Positions 45,965 through 53,995 of a DNA stretch of 64,000 bases are shown here, one piece after another. The DNA comes from Heliocybe sulcata (Eukaryota; Basidiomycota; Agaricomycetes; Gloeophyllales; Gloeophyllaceae): assembly GCA_004369045.1 (NCBI GenBank), contig ML213505.1, forward strand, positions 1,818,762 to 1,882,761, given 5' to 3'. Positions within the stretch are counted from its first letter, which is position 1, and each line of letters opens with the position of its first letter. A program made the position numbers and the translations under genes. The notes under the pieces are model-generated. The model was given only the letters and a program-made list of their open reading frames with translations, did not search any database and was not told where the DNA came from.

Positions 45965-46970
45965 AGATGACTGGTTTCAGCCTGAAGTTGTGTATATGCA
46001 GTGTTTCCTTTTCAGTACCATACAAAAATCCAACATCTCTGTTATGACTTAAAATGCCTACATTAGCATGGGAGAATCATGGAAATCCAATTCCTGGCCC
46101 TTACAAGGATCCCATAAGTGCATCCCTTCCTCAGAACAACGTGGATTGTTCATTCCTTCAGATTCTTGCATGGACTGGTTCTACTTCTTGGACACTCTAC
46201 CTTGATGGTTTTGTGGGATGAGACAGACTCCTTTGAGCCAGCACTGAAGCACCTTGATGTGGTTTGTAAGGAGCTAGAAAGCATACTGGAACAGTTTGAG
46301 GAACAGTCATGATTGGGACACAAATGGTCTGCAAATGAGGTGCAGCATAGGGAATGCATCAGGACACTCTGCTTGGAGTTGCAAAGGAGATACAGTGATG
46401 CTCACATATCAGTTTTTTGCATATAATCCCCACATTAGTTGAGCTCCCTCCTGATGCAGTTACACACCATATCCTGCCCACTAACTCACAAGCTGAACAT
46501 ACTCTTTAGGAAGTGCACTTCAATGAGACCAATGTCATACAGACTTATCATTTACAGCAGATGTGTGGACCCAATGGTACTCATAAAATAGTACACATAT
46601 AATCATATTATCTGGACTCTTGGGCCAATGTTAATTACATTGACAACAACAGATGCTGGATGATAATGTCCCTACAGCTATATGTGACTACAAGGATTGC
46701 AGTGCGGTTGGCAATCAGGATGTGTTCTATGTGAATGAAGTATATGACAGTGATGGCAACCTCATTGTTGGCTGCAAACACATATATAATGCTGAAGATA
46801 GCATCTACAAGAAAGTGTATGAGTACAACAACAAAGGCAAGCTTGTCAATGAATGCACAGATGACAGCAGCAACTATGACTGTGGTGATAGCAATGACAA
46901 TGAAGACGGGAGTAGTGGTGGTGATGGTGACTGGGCAGATTATGAGTGGGATATGAATGATGAATAGTCA
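45965..46970 (+). repeat. unrecognised repeat U1, copy 2, with open stretch of 104 codons
   Basis: About 85 percent similar to 18140-19011. It includes an ORF at 46653-46967: QDVFYVNEVYDSDGNLIVGC, then KHIYNAEDSIYKKVYEYN, then an acidic Asp/Asn/Gly-rich tail ending DWADYEWDMNDE. The part shared with copy 1 has no indel. Upstream, 46200-46312 reads ALKHLDVVCKELESILEQFE, a helical Glu-rich segment also traceable in copy 1. No known family. Confidence 0.5.
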
Positions 46971-47059
46971 ATGAATTTGGTGTCCTCAGTGATGCATTTG
47001 TATGGAGTGTAGTCTAAAGCATAAAATGAGTATCTTGTTGGATCATATAGTTGCAATGC

Positions 47060-47265
47060 TGATGAGACACAAACACATGACAAAACCTGAAGTGAAGACC
47101 TAGAAAGAACCACAACCACATAATACTACCAAACCCTTGGTGGTACATGGCAGCAAGGTCTGGGGAATCAAAGGGTATAGATTTAGTTTAAGGGGAACAA
47201 GAAGATGAAAGATGTGTGATTGAGAGAGGCCTGTGATACAAGGATCATAGTATGCAGCATTTGTA
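47060..47265 (-). mobile_element. LTR-D fragment, copy 3
   Basis: Starts TGATGAGACACAAACACATG. The hairpin at 47124-47145 has the loop ACCC and one G-T wobble. The left flank ATGC fits the CpG-centred target after C-to-T. It faces LTR-D copy 2. Confidence 0.6.
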
Positions 47266-47399
47266 TAACTGGCACTAATGAACCAAGGTCACTAAAAGCA
47301 GTGCAGCAACAGCAATGCCAACAACAATGACAACAGCAACATTGCCGGCCTAAGTTTGATGGAGATCATGAACAGATTTACAATGACACACCAGGTCGC

Positions 47400-48634
47400 T
47401 AATATGCCCTATGTGTCTCTGAGTGCCAAAAATGCATTTTTGCTACAGTAGGGCATGTTCTCACACTTAGAGCAATAGTGAGCATACTCCTGATACAGTG
47501 GCATGAGCAATATTTGAGTTTTTATGGATTTTTCTGATATTTCCTGGCTTTTCCAGAGCTCTAATCTTGCCCAACAGACTCTCAGAATCATTCTGCAGGC
47601 TATTGCTGGGCTCTCAATATGCATCAGCATTGGCATCAGCCACACATTGTAGCAGGGTGGTGCAGCAGTGCCACAGCACTTCGGCAATAGCCAACAGTCC
47701 TTTCCCAGGTCACCTCAGTCAGCTCAAGTCATTTCTGAGGCAGTGCATGCATCACCGGTGATGTGATGCACCCACATTCCCATGCTTGCACTGGCCAGTG
47801 GCTCCTGCCATATATAGATGCTGCAGCTCTTGAAGCTTGTTCTGAGGTTTGCATTTGGTCTAGTCTCCTATTGTCTTATTGCTTTGCATATGGACTTTGG
47901 GTAATTGGTTTAGGCAGGTAGACTACTTGAGTACCACCTCCTGTACTTGCAATTCAGGTTACCGAGGCTACCAGAGTCCCCCAGAGCTTGTATCTCATCC
48001 TCCCTGTGCAATCCAGTATTCCCCTCTCTTCTCTGCATCTATGTCTGAGTTCCCTGCATCTTCTTTGCTAATCCCACTCATTGTCGCTAAACCCACTGCT
48101 TGTTGCTAAACTGCTGGCAGGCCTCACTCACTATCCTGTGCTGCTCAAAACCTTTGCCACTCTATGTCCCAAGGCGTCCCAAGCTATTGCCAGCTATTGA
48201 GTGCTGTTGCTATGCCCTCCACTCCTGCTTCATCATATTTTCTCCACCTCGCTGTTTCACTTGCTGTATGCTTTCCATCCATTTCTTTCCAAGTCTGTGG
48301 TTTGCCAGACACCAGAGGTCTTGTTTTGCTTTGTTCTAGTTTTGGAGTCTACATCTATTTTTAGCATTCAGTGTATTTTTGCTTCGATAGCGCACTCTGT
48401 CACTTCCAGTTGCTTTCCCTGCTTGTGCTATTTTTAGCACTTTGCTACATTGCTCTTGTGGCTTGTGGTCTCAGTCCTATATTTCCCATTGACTCCCTCC
48501 GACTACTTTCATACCCTTCGATCCCCGGGGCCTCACAGCTGCGGCAGCACCAAGGGATTGGTGCTGGTGTGTGGTTATTGTTGTTTGTTTAGGTCTTCCT
48601 TTTTCCAGGTTTCATTGTGTGTTCATGTTCATCA
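47400..48634 (+). mobile_element. solo LTR, family LTR-D, copy 2 (1.24 kb)
   Basis: TAATATGCCC...GTTCATCA. Flanks TCGC and TCAC are a target duplication with one CpG-to-CpA change. Two intact MADS-type boxes (48355-48364, 48428-48437). Hairpin at 48545-48566. Its head resembles LTR-B. Confidence 0.8.
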
Positions 48635-48685
48635 TCACTACAAAGATGATTGCTGAATGAAATACTTACAACACTCGCGGTTTCT

Positions 48686-48949
48686 GTAAGGGCTACCTTA
48701 ACAACCAGTGAGCTGGCAAGGCTGCACATTGTTGAAGGGAGTTCCAAAGCAAATATATACACTCGTAAGCACTAGATACATCCACTAATGATATCTAAGG
48801 CTTACCTGCACATTGTTGAAGGGAGTCCAAAGAGGAACAGGTTAAAGAGCCCTTCAACAAGTGCAAAAGACAAAGTGGCCGCATTGCATGACACATCACA
48901 TCACATCACGGTGGCTGAAAGCGAAGGTGGCTGAAGGGGAGCCCTTACA
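48686..48949 (-). repeat. solo LTR-A
   Basis: TGTAAGGGCTACC...GCCCTTACA, 264 bp, long form. No target duplication (GTTTC/CCAGC). Confidence 0.85.
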
Positions 48950-49019
48950 CCAGCTTGATGTGCAGTTAGGTATGACGGACTGTATCAGACAAAAATGTGT
49001 AAGGGATGAAGGAGACCCA

Positions 49020-49200
49020 TCTGCATTGACCTGCATTTCCTTAGCATTGGCTTGCATTTGTCTGCATTCATTGACATCAGTTGCATCAAGTAGCATAGGT
49101 TTGCACTCATCTACATTTGAATGTAAACTAATGTCAGCCATCAATTTGCTGTCTCAGCCATCCACTTTGTAACTGATGCAAGAAAATGCAAGCAAGTGCA
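49020..49200 (+). repeat. TGCATT-rich stretch
   Basis: Repeats of (C/T)TGCATT and TGCAT variants about every 10-14 bases, such as CTGCATTGACCTGCATTTCC and TTGCATTTGTCTGCATTCAT. It is degenerate, and no exact unit holds throughout. Confidence 0.5.
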
Positions 49201-49545
49201 AATAGTCACTCACTACTGATTGTGCACCACCACCATCTTCTTTTCACACCCCACTTGCATTGGACTGCATCTCTCAGTATTGATGTTGTTTGATGCACAG
49301 CCACATCCTGACTTCTTGCTTAACATATTAACACCTTCAGATATTCTGCTATTTCTTTTTGATTCTCCTATTTTGGCATGTCTCCAGCTTGCCACCTGGC
49401 AAGGAATTAATGCATTACTCAGCATTTCAACACTTAGGAGTTGCTCACCATCTCTGTTTTACTTGCCTGAATTCTCTGCCCACCAGAATCTAGTCAACCT
49501 ACACCCTCCATTGCACAATCCTATATATCCTGTTGTGGTCAATGC

Positions 49546-50469
49546 TTGATGCAGGGTTGTATGTGTCATGAGTATTGTGTCTTCAACCCAACTACTCAGC
49601 AGACTTGCAGCATAAGTTCCATTGCATCCTCCAACTGTTCTTTATTGACACATCCCCAGTATCCCCTCCATCCTGAGGAGCCCTGCTCATCCTGCCTCCA
49701 TCATGTCAGCCTTCATGCCCAGCTCCAGACTCAGACACTTGTGCCAGCTACTGCTCTCTCAAGCTTCTATAGGACCACCCCACCCTCTGGCTCACTTAAT
49801 TCTGGCCTCTCTTCCCTTCCCCAGCCTACTCATGCTCCATTAAGAGCCACACTATTGGTGTCCGATGCTGCTTCCCCCCCTATCAACCAAAATCCTTTTT
49901 CTTGTCCCACCTCTCATATGGGATCTGCACTCGAGAACTGTGAGGCCAGCCAGCAGAATCTTCCTCAGTATCAGCCTCCTCACCCCACCCTCCCTAGTCC
50001 TGGTTCTCATGTTGTGGCTGCTGCCCGTCCCGCACCTCAGTCTTCACATGGCTATAGCTGTGGCCAGGGAGGTTGGAACACTACCTCCCTTGACCTATCC
50101 TCGCTGAGCTCAGAGGCCAATGCTCATTCCCAGCTTCCTCAGTCCTCCCGGTTTACCTGTGAAGTGTATTGGATTCCTCTGGGTGTGAGTGTGTTGAATG
50201 TCTGCCTTGCAGTACTCCCTGACTCCACTTTTCTTTCCCAGATTGATCATAACCTACCTGAGCGGCCCACTCAACACTTTGACTGGATAGATGATACCCT
50301 CACATCTGCAGATCTCCATGTTGAGGTTTCCCTGCCAGCCAGCAACCACTCATCTTTCGATGAGTTCATCCAAGCTGTTGTCAAGCATCTCAGTGATCAT
50401 GGCATTCTCCTACCCAAACAGCCTGTTGATGATGATGCATCACTTGCCAACGATTCATTCATGCACTGA
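49546..50469 (+). CDS. hypothetical protein, 307 codons, Ser/Pro-rich
   Basis: The longest unexplained open frame of the island that no element accounts for. The N-terminal two thirds is Ser/Pro/Gln/His-rich and probably disordered. The C-terminal third is more ordered: FTCEVYWIPLGVSVLNVCLA, an LPERPTQHFDWIDD segment, and FDEFIQAVVKHLSDHGILLP. That end reads like a short folded domain or a fragment of one. No zinc finger, transposase or enzyme motif was seen. The ATG is the first in frame. It may be a single-exon orphan gene, a captured fragment, or a chance frame in pyrimidine-rich DNA (reduced chance of stops). The spacer 50470-50751 holds nothing recognised. Confidence 0.35.
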   Translation: MMQGCMCHEYCVFNPTTQQTCSISSIASSNCSLLTHPQYPLHPEEPCSSCLHHVSLHAQLQTQTLVPATALSSFYRTTPPSGSLNSGLSSLPQPTHAPLRATLLVSDAASPPINQNPFSCPTSHMGSALENCEASQQNLPQYQPPHPTLPSPGSHVVAAARPAPQSSHGYSCGQGGWNTTSLDLSSLSSEANAHSQLPQSSRFTCEVYWIPLGVSVLNVCLAVLPDSTFLSQIDHNLPERPTQHFDWIDDTLTSADLHVEVSLPASNHSSFDEFIQAVVKHLSDHGILLPKQPVDDDASLANDSFMH

Positions 50470-50751
50470 TTGCTCAACTTGGTTTGTCTTACTCACGATG
50501 CCAGTGGTCCTTGGCATCTCAAGCATTGTGGGCAAGTGTATCACAAGGCCTACACCCATCAAGGTTCCAAAACTCTGTGTGAGGAGCCCATGGTACTACT
50601 AGGTATGCATTTTCCTTGCCACTTATGAACCAAGATGCATGCTCATGACCCACTGTTGCTCTGATCTAGTGCCTCGCTACAGCCACCTCAAAGGCCCCAT
50701 TGACCTTGGAGGTCCTCTTCATGACTCTTATGCCTGGTGCATCCTCTCCGC

Positions 50752-52262
50752 TGAAAGGCACTAACACACAACGAAACCCACAAAATGAGACCTAAGGGGA
50801 GACACACCCACAAAGCATAGCACCAATCCCTTGGTGCTAGATGGATGCAGGGCCCGGGGTAATAAGGGGTATGATAAACGTTCAGAGGGATAGGGTGTGG
50901 GAAGACATATAGTTGGGGCTAAAGGTAGGTTGGTGCCAACCAGTTGTGGTCATGTGGCAGTCTTCAAATTGATACGCTCACTTCGGGAGTTGCTTGTATT
51001 GTACTCCGCTTGATGATGTGATCCTGACACACTCGGTGTGCACTTCTAAAAATAACTTCTTGGGCTGTCGCGGAGCGCACGCTTGGCCACGCAGACTCAG
51101 AGGGAGCAGATTTGGGGTTGCCTACGTGATGCAATCAAGACGCACACACGATGCTGTCGGGGCACTGCACGTAACTCTAAAACTTGAAGGGACTCGAACA
51201 CAATCAACAAAACGGGTGGTGCACAAGGCCAGACTTAGGAAAACTCGAACTGAGGGACTTACTCACCGCACACGCTGTCGGGAGGTTCACAATAACTCTC
51301 GGTGAAGTCGGAAGGCAGACGAGAGCCTTATTCTCTAGAGAAAACTCTGGCGCCGAGAATGAAATATGAAGGGTGAAGATAACTTGTATTTCCAGACAAA
51401 GAGAAAGAGATTAAGTACAAATGTCGCTGCTACACTACTTGCAGTCAAACACGAACAGAAAACCAATTCCCATAATCCATCTCCTGCACTGCGCGCTCAT
51501 CCACAAGGTGCGCATCGCCCCAGCCACCCTGTACCTAACTCCTCCTACCAATCCCATCGTCTCCTTGTGGCGCAGTGCCTGCATGAGTATGCTTGTAGCC
51601 TAGCTTGAAATGCGCAGTGAGTCTTGTCCTCACACCATGCCGTACGAGACCTTGTGTCGACACAGCAATGCCACAGTAACTTGAGTGGCAGGCATAGTTG
51701 CCGAAGAGGGGTGCGGGTGGGCCAAAAGAGGAAGTGGGTCAGGTGGGTGATGTGTCACACGGAGGGAGCAGGAAACTGATGATGGAGGCGGTGATTTGAT
51801 GTGTATGAGCGCCCTGAGCATGTGCCCCGATGGGTGGTGGTGGCAATGATGGGGATGACAGGTGGGACACTGAGTGGGATGGTCAATCTAGAATGACTCG
51901 AGGGCCTAGATGCCTCGGAACCGAATGGGCTGTGTTGTGCCGAGTTGCCAGTGACTCAGTTGGAAAGATCCGGCCACCGGAGCCTACGTGTTGTTGTGGC
52001 CGTGCCCAAGAATAGCCTCTGAGACAAGAATAGATCATTTTGAACTGAGTCCTGCTGAATAGAGAGTGTCACCATGCTGCGGGGAATAGAGTCGCGAGTT
52101 CACCATCAGAGTGAATAGTCGGGGTCACCAGTAGAGTCATTGCTCGCTTTCCAAGGCACTGTCAGCGGGGAGCATACACATGATAGAGTCATGATGTCAC
52201 CGCGATCGTGAAATGACCCCAAAATGCGATTTCGGAGCCCTAAACCCTGATCGGCTGTATCA
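50752..52262 (-). mobile_element. solo LTR, family LTR-C, copy 3 (1.51 kb)
   Basis: TGAAAGGCAC...GGCTGTATCA. Flanks CCGC and CCGG share the central CG (last base differs). Hairpin at 50818-50839. It is the last mobile element before the host genes. Confidence 0.85.
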
Positions 52263-52864
52263 CCGGCCTACAGTGTAGACTGACTTTCCTGCAGTAACCT
52301 ACAGCATGTCACAGAGGCACTCATTTACCTACGGTGACCTATAGAATATGGGGTAACCATCACCTACAATACCTGCAGACATAGTAGCCCAACCGAGACA
52401 GTTGTCATTTTCCTGATGGCAATTGTCATTCGGCAGGGACCCCGAAAGAGCTCAAATCTATCAGCTGGAGGCTATCAGCCAGAATTGAGGAGGGCTATTT
52501 GCTGTATTTCTACAATGTATGCTACACAATTGCCCTTCAGGCAACCAGAGGCTCCAGGACAAATGCACTCACTGTATCAATCTTTGGTTTATTTCCCCAA
52601 CATTAGAGTGTATTTGCAGCCCTCTTTTCCTCCAGGTTAGCCAATTTCAGTAGTGCATATGCATGAAGTACTTCAAGCATGGTTCCTTCAGTAGTGACAT
52701 CATTTAGTTTCATTAGTGGGGGCTGCCACTTGGGCCATTGTGAATACACTTCATTGGCAACTTCAGTTCAGACAAGGTTAGATGAAAAGTGGCTCACACT
52801 AGTGGACAAGTTGACACTAGTTCCATTGACTGGTCATTCAGCATATATCATCCAACTATTGAAA
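52263..52864. other. boundary spacer between transposon island and genes
   Basis: About 600 bp downstream of YJU2. No gene or element recognised. It should include the YJU2 3' UTR and terminator. Confidence 0.5.
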
Positions 52865-53860
52865 TCATATTGCAACCTTCTTCTTCTTCACTTTGATTCC
52901 GAGGGAACCTTTTGAATCTGCCTTCAAGATCCGTTTCTTCGGTGCAGTGATCACAGACTTGTCATTCAGCAGCGCAAGAGCCGCGGGAGACACAAGCGCG
53001 TCAATATCCGGCTCGTCTCCGGCAGCCTTGCGTTTGAGTGTGACTGTGGGTGCACGCGGGTCGTCTGCCTTATCCGCCGGAATCTTCGCAAACACCCTCC
53101 TCACAAGCTCCTCGTCCTCCTCCTCAAGCCTCTTCTTCTCCCTATCCTCCTCCGTCTGGATCTCCTCCATATGCAATCTTGCCGCCAGATCCTCCGTCTG
53201 CCCCACTCGTTCTAGCCTCGCGTTCTTTGCTCGAATGTCCTGCAGCGCATCGAGGATGTCCATCTCGCGCTTCGAGTCGACCGTGCGATTCTCGAGCGCT
53301 TTCATCGGGTTGGCTTCCTCCTCTTCCAGCTTTGCAAGGCGATCCTCTTCTTCGACTGCCTTCTCTTCGCGCCATGGCTCGAAGTTGCGGGAAGCGCCGT
53401 GCTCGGCGGAGTAGTCGGTGTTCTTGGGATCGGTCTTGAACGTGATCTCGGCGGAACATAGCGTACTAAGGCGAGGTCAACCTCAGCCGGTTATATGATT
53501 TGATATATAGCTTACCATTTGATGTAGAAACGAAAGATCTTGATCCCGTAGTAATCCTCGCCCTCGACCGTCTCCTTCCGTGCGTTGAACTTCTTGCCTT
53601 TATAGATATACTCTCCGCACGTATTACAGCGCCTACAGTAGCCAATTTAGAGAATGAGATTAGTAAGAGTAAAGCCGCGCACGTACATAGAGAACGGAGC
53701 CATGAGACGTACGACCTGCTGAGCATTTTTTGGCTGCTTACGCCGTGGAATGAGAGACGGGTCGAAGTCGGGCGGGATGTACTTGTTGAGAACTGTCAAG
53801 CATGTGAGAGCTGGTTGACGAAGTGGAGCAAGAGAAATGCACACCTTTACGCTCAGACAT
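52865..53860 (-). CDS. YJU2: splicing factor YJU2/CWC16 (CCDC94-type)
   Basis: Predicted product of 279 residues from four exons (53860-53845, 53792-53687, 53632-53516, 53465-52865). All introns are GT..AG and about 50 nt. The first exon codes only MSERK and one base. The start is fixed by the family opening [20 protein letters not shown] zinc-binding part follows: [20 protein letters not shown], then [15 protein letters not shown], with two CxxC pairs, and [15 protein letters not shown]. Next comes a long acidic coiled-coil segment ([20 protein letters not shown]) and a basic tail ending KVKKKKVAI. Yju2 acts in the nucleus, promoting the first catalytic step of splicing after Prp2 by stabilising the branch helix. 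Paralog Saf4/CCDC130 is less likely, because the N-terminus and chain length fit YJU2. It diverges from the DHX35 gene 135 bp away. Confidence 0.93.
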
Positions 53861-53995
53861 GGTGGGTAGGTGGTGGTGGTGCGAGACGTGCGGTGGTGCG
53901 AGCGCGGAAGCGACCAGCCCACGGTGGCTGTGTACCATAACCTTAGACGCCACAGCCAGCCCTTCACCAGTTCTCGCGCATATACTCGCGTACGA
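53861..53995. promoter_or_regulatory. bidirectional promoter between YJU2 and DHX35
   Basis: Only 135 bp separate the two start codons, so both 5' UTRs and core promoters must fit here. No clear TATA box. GGTGGTGG and CACGGTGG repeats and a GCGCATATACTC stretch are visible. Shared control is inferred from distance and related function. Confidence 0.6.
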
